Shown here: positions 31,258-39,485 of the stretch, one piece after another
How positions within the stretch are numbered: position 1 is the stretch's first letter
Layout of the letters: every line of letters starts with the position of its first letter
Origin: a virus
Reading direction: 5' to 3' (one strand)
IMG/VR virus record: IMGVR_UViG_3300045996_000822
Coordinates: 1 to 43,353 of that record
Length of the DNA stretch: 43,353 nt
Position numbers and translations under genes: made by a program
Notes under the pieces: model-generated
Databases searched by the model: none
Told to the model about the DNA's origin: nothing
Seen by the model: the letters and a program-made list of their open reading frames with translations, nothing else

Positions 31258-32096
31258 CTATTTACAAAATGCGTCGAGGTTGCGCTCTGCCTGGATCATC
31301 CGAGCCCTTTTGTACTGCCAGGCCACCTCCGGAAACGGGCACTCGGTGGCGGGCTTGGTGGCATTGTACAGTTCGCCCTGGTACTCGCGCGACAGCTTGA
31401 TCAACATTCGGCTTTCCCAGGGTTCGAATTCCACCGCCAGCACCTGGGCGATCTTGAGCACCGCGTCCGCGTCGAACGGCCCTTCCTTCCCCACCGGGCC
31501 GAACTCAAACAGGTAACCCACCCAGTGCTCGCCCCTTTCGATTCGAGGCAGCAGCACTTCCATGCCCGCCGCCTCGATCTGCTCGCGGCGCGATAACCGC
31601 GCCGGTTGCTTCCCTTCCTTCTGTTCTGGCACAGCATTGAGCCATGCCATGTACCGCACGTGCTCGGCCAGTTCTTCGACTAGCCCTTCGTGAAATTTCC
31701 CTGGTTATTGTGGAAGTTTTCCAGGCCGATCGACACGTGCGACATGAACGGGTCGAGGAACATGGCGCGCATGCCATCGGTGCCGGTCTTGCCGTCGTAG
31801 GTGAAGCCGTCGGCGTTCGTGCCTTCGAAAATTTCCATGAGGAAGTCGGCGCGCAGCTGCACCGCGGTCGATTCATCCGTCTTGGATTTCTTGCCCTTGG
31901 CCCGGCTGAACAGGTCGCCTTCCATGAACTTCTGGCGCTTGTGCAGCGCGGCCATGGCCTTTTTCGTGCCGGGGCTGGCCACCGTGATGGTCCACGGGGT
32001 TTCTTCGGCTTCGTCCAGGTAAATGATGTTGCCTTCGGCGTCGAGGACTTCGTAGGCGGCGGATTCGGTGATGCGGTACTTGGATGGATCGAACAT
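31258..32096 (-). CDS. Tail assembly chaperone GT fusion (-1 frameshift product)
   Basis: Produced if ribosomes slip -1 on GGGAAAT (31701-31695) near the end of the G-like gene. Translation then continues FHEGLVEELAEHVRYMAW and runs to the stop at 31258, giving 279 aa: 134 from G and 145 from the T frame. The T part has no start with a convincing ribosome-binding site of its own, which favours frameshifting. In lambda-type phages the GT protein bridges the tape measure and tail tube subunits during assembly, and the gene order here (tube, G/GT, tape measure) is the same. The tape measure starts 17 nt downstream. Confidence 0.8.
31680..32096 (-). CDS. Tail assembly chaperone G-like protein
   Basis: This 138-aa protein is encoded between tail tube and tape measure genes. 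ATG 32096 (MFDPSKYRITES) was chosen because the repeated leader 12-mer with GAAAGG lies 9 nt upstream; a longer start at 32126 would include that leader. The protein is mostly helical and acidic in the middle, with a charged KGKKSKTDES linker. It ends GNFTKG just after the slippery site. It is expected in excess over GT and coats the tape measure before tail polymerisation. Confidence 0.8.
   Translation of the reverse strand: MFDPSKYRITESAAYEVLDAEGNIIYLDEAEETPWTITVASPGTKKAMAALHKRQKFMEGDLFSRAKGKKSKTDESTAVQLRADFLMEIFEGTNADGFTYDGKTGTDGMRAMFLDPFMSHVSIGLENFHNNQGNFTKG
31695..31701 (-). promoter_or_regulatory. Programmed -1 frameshift slippery heptamer
   Basis: On the minus strand the codons are CAG GGA AAT, so G_GGA_AAT fits the X_XXY_YYZ rule in the correct phase. 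Lambda uses GGGAAAG at the equivalent place. It lies 12 nt before the G stop codon at 31682-31680. Confidence 0.8.
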
Positions 32097-32105
32097 TGCT
32101 GCTTC

Positions 32106-32156
32106 CCTTTCGAGAGGAGTTGGCACCGAACCCGCCGCGCGCCCCCTCTCGAAAGG
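32106..32156. repeat. Inverted 12-mer pair between tail tube and chaperone genes
   Basis: CCTTTCGAGAGG (32106-32117) and CCTCTCGAAAGG (32145-32156) are perfect 12-bp inverted repeats around a 27-nt loop. The promoter-proximal arm on the minus strand would pair with the arm carrying the Shine-Dalgarno of the G-like gene. Folding could therefore hide this ribosome-binding site and lower G/GT synthesis relative to the tail tube. Confidence 0.65.
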
Positions 32157-32207
32157 TTGTTACGCGCGGCAGGACGATGCCCGGTTATGCCCAGGTGGGC
32201 GGAAAAA

Positions 32208-32687
32208 TTACGGGGGCGTCGGCTCGACGCGGATCGTTTCGGAGTCGCGCAGGATCGACAGGGTGCCGGTCAAGGCATCGTTCGGGCCGCCGCCGGCTTC
32301 CGAGAGCGTCAGCACGTAGCCGGTGAAATAGATCACCGTGCCCGAGGGACGCGTCAGACGGAACGAGCAGATGGTACGGTCACGCATCGCCGCTTCGGCC
32401 GTGTCGTACGCCCCCGTGCCGGTCAGCCATTGGATGGTGAAGTCGGCCTGCGGATACGTGTACGTGCCCGGCTTCTGGCGGGTGCGTCCACGGGACACCA
32501 CCGTCAGCGAGGCGATATCGGAATTGCGGCCTTCGACCGCACCGACGTTGGTCAGCTCGAAGCCGTCATCGTCGGTCACGCCAGTGAAGAGGGTTACATA
32601 TGCGGCCGAGGTGTCCGCGGTCGGGCGGCCGGCGGCGATATGCAGCTCGGTGCCGGCGATAGTTTCGAAGTCGGGTTCGAATGCCAT
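32208..32687 (-). CDS. Major tail (tube) protein
   Basis: This 159-aa protein has the beta-rich layout of siphovirus tail tube subunits: MAFEPDFETIAGTELHIA at the N-terminus, an FTIQWLTGTGAYD segment in the middle (~85-97) and a FTGYVLTLSEAGG strand before a C-terminal LTGTLSILRDSE strand. It lies between the tail terminator and the tail chaperone genes, the standard place. Length and order agree with a lambda V/HK97-like tube protein without an extra Ig domain. Confidence 0.85.
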   Translation of the reverse strand: MAFEPDFETIAGTELHIAAGRPTADTSAAYVTLFTGVTDDDGFELTNVGAVEGRNSDIASLTVVSRGRTRQKPGTYTYPQADFTIQWLTGTGAYDTAEAAMRDRTICSFRLTRPSGTVIYFTGYVLTLSEAGGGPNDALTGTLSILRDSETIRVEPTPP

Positions 32688-32757
32688 TTTGTTGCTCTCC
32701 TGTGATAAAGCCCGCTCGCACCATGCGATACGGGCGGGCTAGAAGCTCACCTGTATT

Positions 32758-33171
32758 CTAGTTTGCTTCGGCGAAAGTTACCATAAAATCCCGCGATTGC
32801 TCGTATATTTTGTCGTCGCCAGGGTAGATATCCGGATTGATGCCCACCGGGTCGACCATGTTGACGGTGTATCCGGCCACCTCGCCGATTTGATACCCCG
32901 GACCCAGGCCGGTGGCCTTGATCAGCGCCTTCTGCTGCTCGTACGTTTTGGCGTACACCGTCACCTGGACGCGCGAGCGCATCGTCGTCTTGGCGCGGCG
33001 GCGCGTGGTGGTCTTCCAAGGTTCACTGCCGCCCACTTCGGAGATCGCGATGGCCGGCGTGGGGGCGCCCTGCGGCAATGCTCCGATGTGCACCCGGTCG
33101 TCGGGCACGCCGGCGGCGGCCAGGGGCGGCCAGTCAATGAGCAACTTGCGGATGATCTTGACGGCGCTCAT
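32758..33171 (-). CDS. Tail terminator / DUF3168-like protein
   Basis: This 137-aa protein matches the tail completion family (DUF3168/gp17-like): an N-terminal helix (IIRKLLIDWPPLAA), RVHIGALPQGAPTPAIAISEVG, then RSRVQVTVYAKTYEQ (~75-90). These proteins cap the tail tube and join it to the head. The 70 nt between it and the tube gene (32688-32757) hold no visible gene. Its start overlaps the upstream gene by 4 nt. Confidence 0.8.
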   Translation of the reverse strand: MSAVKIIRKLLIDWPPLAAAGVPDDRVHIGALPQGAPTPAIAISEVGGSEPWKTTTRRRAKTTMRSRVQVTVYAKTYEQQKALIKATGLGPGYQIGEVAGYTVNMVDPVGINPDIYPGDDKIYEQSRDFMVTFAEAN

Positions 33172-33671
33172 TCTTCAGGGTCCGATGGCGTTGGCGCTGG
33201 CGTGTCGATGCCGGCATTGGTCAGCCGCTCGCGGATCTTCGCCGTGACGCGGGCGATTGCGCGCTCGAGCGATGCGTCGGCCGCCGGCCGCATGAACGGC
33301 TGCGGGCGGATGCCAGGGTGGTCCACGCTGCGCACCTCGAGGCCGCCGAACCGGAGCACACCGCCCGGGTTCTTCGGCACGATGCGGTGCGGCCGGGTGC
33401 CGAACTCCACGAGGTGCGCGTACCAGGCCACGAAGTTGCCCACCTTGACGCTGGCCGACACCTCGCCCTTGCGATACCGGGTGGTGATCCGCGCGCTGGC
33501 GCGCAGCTGGCCGGAGTCGGTCGGGATACGGTTCTGCACCTCGGGCAGAATCTCGGCCGCGCCGGCGCGCAGGGCCGCGCGCATGATGTTGCGCTCGAGC
33601 TTCGTCGGAAGCGTCTGCAGCAGGCGGTCTAAGTCCGCGCCGCCGTTGATGTTCTGGTCACGTGTCGCCAT
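33168..33671 (-). CDS. HK97 gp10-like tail completion protein
   Basis: This 167-aa protein matches the HK97-gp10_like family: a helical N-terminus (LDRLLQTLPTKLERNIMRAA), RIPTDSGQLRASARI near residue 68, and WYAHLVEFGTRPHRI near residue 101, which is the hallmark. It acts at the head-tail interface, between the connector genes and the terminator. Confidence 0.85.
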   Translation of the reverse strand: MATRDQNINGGADLDRLLQTLPTKLERNIMRAALRAGAAEILPEVQNRIPTDSGQLRASARITTRYRKGEVSASVKVGNFVAWYAHLVEFGTRPHRIVPKNPGGVLRFGGLEVRSVDHPGIRPQPFMRPAADASLERAIARVTAKIRERLTNAGIDTPAPTPSDPEE

Positions 33672-34017
33672 GGGTGCTGTATTCCGTGATCACAAATTCG
33701 ATCCACTCGCGCCGGCCGATCTCGGCGGGAGGGCTGGATATCTGGTACACCTCGTCGACGTCATTGTGCACCACGATGCGCATGTCGGACGAGATGCCGC
33801 GGGTGAAGCGCATGCGCACCCGCGCGGTGCGGTCGGCCACGCGGGCGCCATTCTGTACCTGCTCGCTCTTGCTCGGCAACAGGTCTTGCACCTGGGCTGG
33901 CACGCGCACGAAGCCCGCGACCGGATCCCACTCGTCTACCGGCTGCGGGCCGTATCCCGTGTCTTCAACGCGCTGGCGCTGCACGGTGATGCGGCGGTCG
34001 AGGTTCCCGGCTTCCAT
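33658..34017 (-). CDS. Head-tail adaptor / head closure protein
   Basis: This 119-aa protein belongs to the phage head-tail joining family (SPP1 gp16/HK97 gp7 type): N-terminal MEAGNLDRRITVQRQ, then DEWDPVAGF and RVRMRFTRGISSDMRIV. ATG 34017 overlaps the connector's stop (TGATG) and was preferred over a longer reading frame because the protein family starts here. Confidence 0.85.
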   Translation of the reverse strand: MEAGNLDRRITVQRQRVEDTGYGPQPVDEWDPVAGFVRVPAQVQDLLPSKSEQVQNGARVADRTARVRMRFTRGISSDMRIVVHNDVDEVYQISSPPAEIGRREWIEFVITEYSTHGDT

Positions 34018-34583
34018 CAGAAGTACACCCGGTACGGGTGCCACAGCCAGTGCATGAAATCTTCCGGCAGCGTGGCCACGATCGTGCCGGCGATCACGGC
34101 CGAGCGGTGGTCGTACATGGCCGCGATGGCGGTTAGCATCCACTGCTTGAGCGGCGCCGGGATGCTGTCGGCGTCGTCGTAACCTACCGCCGCGCGCACG
34201 ATGCGCAGGCTACCGATTTGCGCCGCCGGCCAGGTGCCGCCATACGGCAGGCCGATGAGCGCGGGCTCGATGTAGGAGTCGACATAGACAGATGCCGGAT
34301 CCATGTTCACGGTGACGCCCTCGGGGTCGATGTACGTTACCCCCACCAGCTCGCGGAACGGCGCGGCCTGAGCGCGGATGCCGTAACCCCAGGCTGGCGT
34401 GGCGAACTCCACCACCTGCGGCATCAGCAGCCGGCCGGTTTTCTTCTCCAGCATGCCGCGCGCCGCGGAGATCATGCCTTCGATCTGCGCGTCGTCATCC
34501 GGGCCAAACACCCGGAGGTGGGCTTTCGCTTCGTCCAGGGTGATCGGCTCGGCCGCCGGTGGGGTGATTACCTTGACGCTCAC
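34017..34583 (-). CDS. Head-tail connector, gp6-like
   Basis: This 188-aa protein starts MSVKVITPPAAEPITLDEAK and continues HLRVFGPDDDAQIEGMISAA, the typical pattern of HK97 gp6-like connectors. Two to three helices are followed by a beta region and a C-terminal helix (PLKQWMLTAIAAMYDHR). It forms the ring below the portal. It overlaps the beta-helix protein gene upstream by 4 nt. Confidence 0.88.
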   Translation of the reverse strand: MSVKVITPPAAEPITLDEAKAHLRVFGPDDDAQIEGMISAARGMLEKKTGRLLMPQVVEFATPAWGYGIRAQAAPFRELVGVTYIDPEGVTVNMDPASVYVDSYIEPALIGLPYGGTWPAAQIGSLRIVRAAVGYDDADSIPAPLKQWMLTAIAAMYDHRSAVIAGTIVATLPEDFMHWLWHPYRVYF

Positions 34584-36238
34584 GCAAATTTCCTCAGTTG
34601 ACGCGGCTTCACTACCGTAGACTCATACGCCCCGATCGCAAATGCTGCACGGTAACGGCGGCCGGATGCGTCCTTGAGTTTGTATCCCACGAACTTTCCG
34701 GCGCCGATCAGCGGCGAATCAGGGCGAGGCCGGCGGGTGACCGCGTCAAGCTTCGGATCGACGCCAACACGAGTATCCGCCGAAAGCGTATGCCCAAACG
34801 TGCCTGCCGGGAAGTCATTGATGAATCCGTTTGTCGCCCCGTTCCACGTCCGATTGGTGTAGAAGCTGTAACCGAGCCCCTGCCCTGGCGCACCTTTGGC
34901 GACGTAATTGGAAACCTGTACGTTGTTCGACAGGGTAGCGCTCGAAGACATATACAGGAAGTAATCTTTTACGTTGGTGGCCGTGATGCCCGATATCTGC
35001 ATGCTGGCCTTATTACCGGTGTTTCCGATAAAGATAACCGTCTTGACGTTGTCCGCGTCAATCCCGCTGATCACGAAATTGATGGGGTTTTGCAGCGACA
35101 GGAACACGGCGCCGCTGTTCACACGGGCGGGGTTGCCGGTCACGTTTCGCGCGTAGATACCTTCGAAGCGGCAGTCGTAGCAATTGATATCGGCCAGCAG
35201 TACGCATCCATCGATGTTTGGAGTGTGCAGGCCGTCGACCCACAGACATTTACCCCGCAGGTCCGGGTAGCCTTCCACGTCGAAGTCAGCTTGTTTGCCG
35301 AGGTATGAGCCCCACAGCAAGTCGCACATGCCGGCGTCGCCGCTGATGTTTTTCCCGTACACGGGCCCGATGAGGTTCGGGCCAAAGCCTGGCGTTGTCG
35401 ACGGGCCAAAGCCGGAGATAAATACCGCCCCGCCAAAGAATGACCCCGTAGTCGCCGTTTGCGCCGTGCAGTTTTCGCAACGAATGTTCTCCGTAATGAT
35501 GCCGGTGCTCCATCCTGGCGTGCCGACAGGCACCAGGGCCGGATCGCTCGTTGGACCGGGAACTTCTACGTCGATAGCCACACCGCTGTAGTTCTTGAAC
35601 GTCAGATTGCGGAATACGAGATCTTGCGCGCGCGGCGTACCGTACCCGAAGAACGTGATGACGCCGCGGCCGGCGATGTAATTTTCGAAGCCGCAATCTT
35701 CAACGGTGATTCGATACAGCCCCGCCACTTGGCCGTCGCTTGGCCGCCACACCATTGCTCCTACCGTCGAGTTGGCCGGCAGGGCGTCGGGCTGGGTGAA
35801 CTTCTTGATCCGTGCAAATCGGTAGTTCGTATGGTTACCGGGGTTTTCCAACACGATCGAGCGCATTTCGTTGCCGTCGATCAGAACGAAATTCACTGCC
35901 GTAGCTGCCAAGCGGAGCGTCGAAATGCGATTGAAGTTTCTGATGACGATGTTGGGCCGTACGTTGTAGACGTACGAACCTGCCGCGGCAAGGCTCTCGC
36001 CATTGAAATCTACAATGGCCCTGTTCGATTCGCTCGTACCCGTAGGTGAAGGAATCGAAAAGAGGGTCGTCCACGTATCCCATCCGGCGCCCGGGACAAC
36101 GTTGAGCACATCGCCGCCGCTCCATCGGCCCGTGCCAACTATCGTATCCGTGCCGAAAATCCAGGGCTTTTCTTTCGAGCCGTTGCGCCCACTCGCGGGC
36201 GCAAAAGCTGCTGACCCGACGATGTAAAAATCAGCCAT
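34580..36238 (-). CDS. Right-handed beta-helix protein in the head module
   Basis: This 552-aa protein begins MADFYIVGSAAFAPASGRNG. Successive short strand-turn repeats of N, G, V, I and F follow (~95-480, for example NIVIRNFNRIS, VLIDGNEM, ITVEDCGFENYIAG), as in parallel beta-helix pectate-lyase-like folds. The C-terminus has SPLIGAG and FAIGAYES, a signature that ends many such repeat proteins. ATG 36238 has AAGGGG upstream. It lies between capsid-region genes and the connector, an unexpected place for a tailspike. Polysaccharide binding or cleavage, or a head fibre, is inferred. Confidence 0.75.
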   Translation of the reverse strand: MADFYIVGSAAFAPASGRNGSKEKPWIFGTDTIVGTGRWSGGDVLNVVPGAGWDTWTTLFSIPSPTGTSESNRAIVDFNGESLAAAGSYVYNVRPNIVIRNFNRISTLRLAATAVNFVLIDGNEMRSIVLENPGNHTNYRFARIKKFTQPDALPANSTVGAMVWRPSDGQVAGLYRITVEDCGFENYIAGRGVITFFGYGTPRAQDLVFRNLTFKNYSGVAIDVEVPGPTSDPALVPVGTPGWSTGIITENIRCENCTAQTATTGSFFGGAVFISGFGPSTTPGFGPNLIGPVYGKNISGDAGMCDLLWGSYLGKQADFDVEGYPDLRGKCLWVDGLHTPNIDGCVLLADINCYDCRFEGIYARNVTGNPARVNSGAVFLSLQNPINFVISGIDADNVKTVIFIGNTGNKASMQISGITATNVKDYFLYMSSSATLSNNVQVSNYVAKGAPGQGLGYSFYTNRTWNGATNGFINDFPAGTFGHTLSADTRVGVDPKLDAVTRRPRPDSPLIGAGKFVGYKLKDASGRRYRAAFAIGAYESTVVKPRQLRKFA

Positions 36239-36248
36239 GCTCAGCCCC

Positions 36249-37301
36249 TTAGGTAAAGTCGCCCACAGCGCGCAGCCGTACACCGGCCTCGGTGGTCAAG
36301 CGCCAGCCCGCTTGGTAGCTGCGGAACTGGCAGTCCCATTGCATCGCCGCCGCCGTCATGCCGTTAGGAATCAACTCCCACACGTAACGGCGGTCCTCGA
36401 TGACGAACGCCACCCCGGTGCCGGGCGCCGCGCTCAGCGCACGATCCAAGGTGTACGTGTTCACCGCGTTGGCGGCAAAAGCCGTGTGCGTCAGGATGCG
36501 CCGGTATTCGCCGCCGACCTTCAGCAAAGAACCTTTGTACTGGTCTGCGGTCACCGCGGCTGGGTTTGTCGCGGTGTTGATGACGGTCGTAGTGCTGGCC
36601 GTGCTGGCGTGAGTGATGAGCGACAAGGAAGGCGCCGTCACGCCGTCGCGAATGACTACCTGGCTCTTGGTCGAGTCGGTGATGTAGACGTCGAGGTGAT
36701 GCAGGAAATCGCCAGCGGCACCGGTCACCCCGAGCAGCGTGTCGAGCATACCGGACTGCACCGCGAGCACTTGGTCCGCACCGTTGGCGACTGCTTGCCA
36801 GTCGCGATCCTGATTCTCGCCGGCCGCCAGGGTCGCGCTCGAAGTGAAGACCGGGGCCGCGTCGACCGAGCCCGCCACCACTCCCGCTTTGACGGTCAGT
36901 GTGCCGAAGGTGACGTTAAAACGCACTTTCGTATCGACAACGAAAACGCCCACCGTCGACAGCCCCGCGAGCAGCGGGGTGGAGCTGGCCACGGTGCCGT
37001 CCGGGTTGAGCACTTCCCGGGTCCCCGCGATATCGGAGCTGGCATTCACCCCCAGGCTCACGCCCGAGGGCACGGTCAGGGTGTCCGTTTGCCCGGCCAG
37101 CAGAGTGCGATTCGCGGGCAGATTGGTGCCGGAAGACAGGCCGGAGCCCGTCCCCGGCTGGAATGCCGGTGCACCACCCGTCAAGTCCGTGGTGGCGTTC
37201 AGGCCCGCGATCAGTTGCGTGGCGATGGCGTCGTCGACCGTGATGATCGATTGCGGCTTGTAGCCGTTGTACGTGGACAGCAGGCGGATGGTGGTTGCCA
37301 T
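36249..37301 (-). CDS. Putative head decoration/fibre protein (350 aa)
   Basis: Starts MATTIRLLSTYNGYKPQSII with a short N-terminal domain (~1-50) that resembles the base of small head proteins. A long Thr/Ser/Ala/Val-rich beta region follows (~60-300) and a C-terminal domain with tryptophans (VWELIPNGMTAAAMQWDCQF). No enzyme motif. It immediately follows the 94-aa head gene with overlap and precedes the beta-helix gene by 10 nt. The three may form one surface structure on the capsid. The role is inferred from position. Confidence 0.55.
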   Translation of the reverse strand: MATTIRLLSTYNGYKPQSIITVDDAIATQLIAGLNATTDLTGGAPAFQPGTGSGLSSGTNLPANRTLLAGQTDTLTVPSGVSLGVNASSDIAGTREVLNPDGTVASSTPLLAGLSTVGVFVVDTKVRFNVTFGTLTVKAGVVAGSVDAAPVFTSSATLAAGENQDRDWQAVANGADQVLAVQSGMLDTLLGVTGAAGDFLHHLDVYITDSTKSQVVIRDGVTAPSLSLITHASTASTTTVINTATNPAAVTADQYKGSLLKVGGEYRRILTHTAFAANAVNTYTLDRALSAAPGTGVAFVIEDRRYVWELIPNGMTAAAMQWDCQFRSYQAGWRLTTEAGVRLRAVGDFT

Positions 37302-37585
37302 TATTTAGCCTTCGCGGTGGATTTCGTGCTGCCTTTGTTGCTCGGCGCGGCGTCCATCTTGTTCTCCACTTCGCCGTCCATCTTGGCGTCGCCGAGCAGA
37401 TCGTCGACGTCGCCATCCGCTTGGGGGGTCGGTGCGGCCTCCTGCGGCACGGCGCCCTGGTCGGCGGCCAAGCCGGCTTTCACCAGGTCTTCGGCTTCGC
37501 CCTTCGTCACTTCCAGTTCGTCGCCAGCGTGAGCATGCACGCGGCCGTGCATGAAGCTGGTGGTGGCCGTTACTTTCGTTTTCAT
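37301..37585 (-). CDS. Small head-associated protein (94 aa)
   Basis: ATG 37585 gives MKTKVTATTSFMHGRVHAHA. An N-terminal beta-type domain (HAHAGDELEVTKGEAEDLVKAG) resembles the compact domains of small phage structural proteins. The C-terminal half is Asp/Ala/Lys-rich and disordered. It follows the major capsid gene. A decoration or stabilising role is possible. Confidence 0.6.
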   Translation of the reverse strand: MKTKVTATTSFMHGRVHAHAGDELEVTKGEAEDLVKAGLAADQGAVPQEAAPTPQADGDVDDLLGDAKMDGEVENKMDAAPSNKGSTKSTAKAK

Positions 37586-37632
37586 CGTGTTCTCCAATCC
37601 TGTGAAAGTGGCGGCCGGAGCCGCCACGGTGA

Positions 37633-38805
37633 TTAGGCCGGGAAGGTGCCTTTGATGCGCGCTTCGGGGCGGTAGTCGGCCAGCGCCAGGCGTTCTTCCG
37701 CCAGGATGGTCACACGGTTGTTCACGAAGTCGTCTTCGTTTTCCGTCGACACCACGACGTTCGCATCTTCGCGGTCGAAGATCTGCGCGGACTGGCGGAA
37801 GTTACCGGCCAGGAACGAATTAGCGGTCATCGCCAGCGTGGTGACGATGCGACGGCCCCACAGGGTCGCGGCCAGGTTGCCTTGCGGATTGCCGATGATG
37901 TAACGGCCCTGGGTGTCCTTGAGCAGTTCGATCTTCGCCCAGTCCTGCGGGTGCAACACGGCGGCGTCGGCCGGCAGCAGCGCCAGCTCGCCTTGCAGGA
38001 AGGCCAGGCGCAGGCGGTCGATGGCCGTTTCGCCAGTTACATCGAACGGGGAGACGAACGCAGAGGCCGTGGTGTAGATGCCGGACAGGTTGTTGCCCAC
38101 GCCCGAGCCCATCAGCAGCTGCAGGTCTTCGACGTAGTCCAGGCCGTAGCGCAGACGCTGGTCGATCATCGACTGCAGGGCCGGGGCGTCGTCCAGGATC
38201 TCGGTAGTGGCCTTGATGAAGTGGGCCAGCTTGATGACCTTGGCGTCGCGCTGTTCGAACGTCAGGTTCGATTCCGGCTTGCGCGTGCCTTCAGCCACCG
38301 GGGCGGCGTTGTTCGTGAAGACCAGTTCGCGGAAATACTGGATCAGCGTGGCATTCGTGCGGCCGGGGGCCAGCAGATCGCGCACCGTGGCCGGGCGCTG
38401 GGGCAGGGCGATCACGCCGTCGCGGCGATCCGGACCCACCAGGGTGCCGGCCGATGCGCTCAGGCTGGTGATCGCCTTGACGTCCACGCGCAGCATCTCG
38501 CCGCGCTTCTGCTCCACGCCGCCGGCGGTGAAGTTCTTGAACTGCTCGGATTCGATGAACTTGTAGCCGGCCGTGTCGGGGGTCTGTTTCTCGGCGCCGC
38601 CGCGGCGGGCCATCTTCTGCAGCAGGTCGTCGAGCTCAGCGCGCGCGGCCGACTGCTTGGTCATCAGGTCGTCGACCTGTTCCTTGACGCCTTCGGTCAT
38701 CTTGATGCCGCGTTGGGCTTCGTGGATGGCCTTCTCGGCTTGTTCGCGTACGGAATCGGTCAGCTTGTCGACCGCTTCTTTGATTTGGGTAATTTCAAGA
38801 GACAT
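37633..38805 (-). CDS. Major capsid protein, HK97 fold
   Basis: This 390-aa protein has an N-terminal ~70-100 residue helical delta-like scaffold domain (ITQIKEAVDKLTDSVREQAE) that the adjacent protease would remove. The HK97 core follows: residues ~130-150 with RPATVRDLLAPGRTN, an E-loop/spine region near VFTNNAAPVAEGTRKPES, and a C-terminal AEERLALADYRPEARI typical of this capsid family. Gene order portal-protease-capsid confirms it. Fusion of the scaffold to the capsid subunit explains the absence of a separate scaffold gene. Confidence 0.95.
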   Translation of the reverse strand: MSLEITQIKEAVDKLTDSVREQAEKAIHEAQRGIKMTEGVKEQVDDLMTKQSAARAELDDLLQKMARRGGAEKQTPDTAGYKFIESEQFKNFTAGGVEQKRGEMLRVDVKAITSLSASAGTLVGPDRRDGVIALPQRPATVRDLLAPGRTNATLIQYFRELVFTNNAAPVAEGTRKPESNLTFEQRDAKVIKLAHFIKATTEILDDAPALQSMIDQRLRYGLDYVEDLQLLMGSGVGNNLSGIYTTASAFVSPFDVTGETAIDRLRLAFLQGELALLPADAAVLHPQDWAKIELLKDTQGRYIIGNPQGNLAATLWGRRIVTTLAMTANSFLAGNFRQSAQIFDREDANVVVSTENEDDFVNNRVTILAEERLALADYRPEARIKGTFPA

Positions 38806-38825
38806 GGTTTTTCCTCGGGGTGAGA

Positions 38826-39485
38826 TTAGGTTTTGCTGCGGATATGGTCCAGCAGCGATTTCAGTTCGTCGCTTTGTTCGCCACCGGGCTCACCCCGGGA
38901 AAGCTTCGACAGGCCACCATTTGCGACGAGCGCGGCCTGTGATTTTGAGAACCCTGCCTCCCGCAGGAAATCCTCGAATTCTCGTACTGTCGGCACCCGG
39001 CCAGCGGCCAGCATGCTCTTGACGTCCGCCACGCGGGCGTCGTCGTTCATCGGGTTGGTGACCACGCTGATCTCCACCAAGTCCAGCTTTTGCAACGTGT
39101 AGACCCCGGTTTCCTTGTTGACGCTGTAATCCTTGACGCGGTAACCGATCGACAGGCCGGTGATCGCCTTCGACTTCATGCCCCGGTGTGCCAGGCGCGC
39201 GTATGGCGCGTCATCCAGCCACAGCGACGCCGTGCCGAGCAGGCCGTGGTCGTCTTCCTTGAGGTCTTCCCACGCGCCGATTGGCTGGTCCGGCTGGTGC
39301 TGCCACAGCACCGGCACCGTGCGGCCGTTCTTCTGCCACGTGGCCAGGCTCTCGGCGAACGCGCCGGGCGCGACGATATCGCCTCCCTTGTCCACCACGT
39401 TGAACACGGAGCCGTAACCGGAGAAATTACCGGCATCGGTAAGGCTTTTGAGCTCGAGCTCGATGGACTTGTGCAGGACGGTCAT
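38826..39485 (-). CDS. Prohead maturation protease, HK97 type (U35)
   Basis: This 219-aa protein begins with a strand-rich start (LELKSLTDAGNFSGYGSVFN). It then has the catalytic His region VLWQHQPDQPIG (~57-68) and the Ser region ITGLSIGYRVKDY (~106-118). A VEISVVTNPMNDDA segment (~133-146) and a helical C-terminus follow. It cleaves the capsid delta domain during maturation. It overlaps the portal gene by 4 nt and ends 20 nt before the capsid gene. Confidence 0.94.
   Translation of the reverse strand: MTVLHKSIELELKSLTDAGNFSGYGSVFNVVDKGGDIVAPGAFAESLATWQKNGRTVPVLWQHQPDQPIGAWEDLKEDDHGLLGTASLWLDDAPYARLAHRGMKSKAITGLSIGYRVKDYSVNKETGVYTLQKLDLVEISVVTNPMNDDARVADVKSMLAAGRVPTVREFEDFLREAGFSKSQAALVANGGLSKLSRGEPGGEQSDELKSLLDHIRSKT

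Noticed and set aside
31258-31659. T-like tail protein as an independent gene starting at GTG 31659
   Set aside because: No Shine-Dalgarno precedes this GTG, and the frame is open back to a correctly phased slippery heptamer, so a frameshift fusion explains it better.
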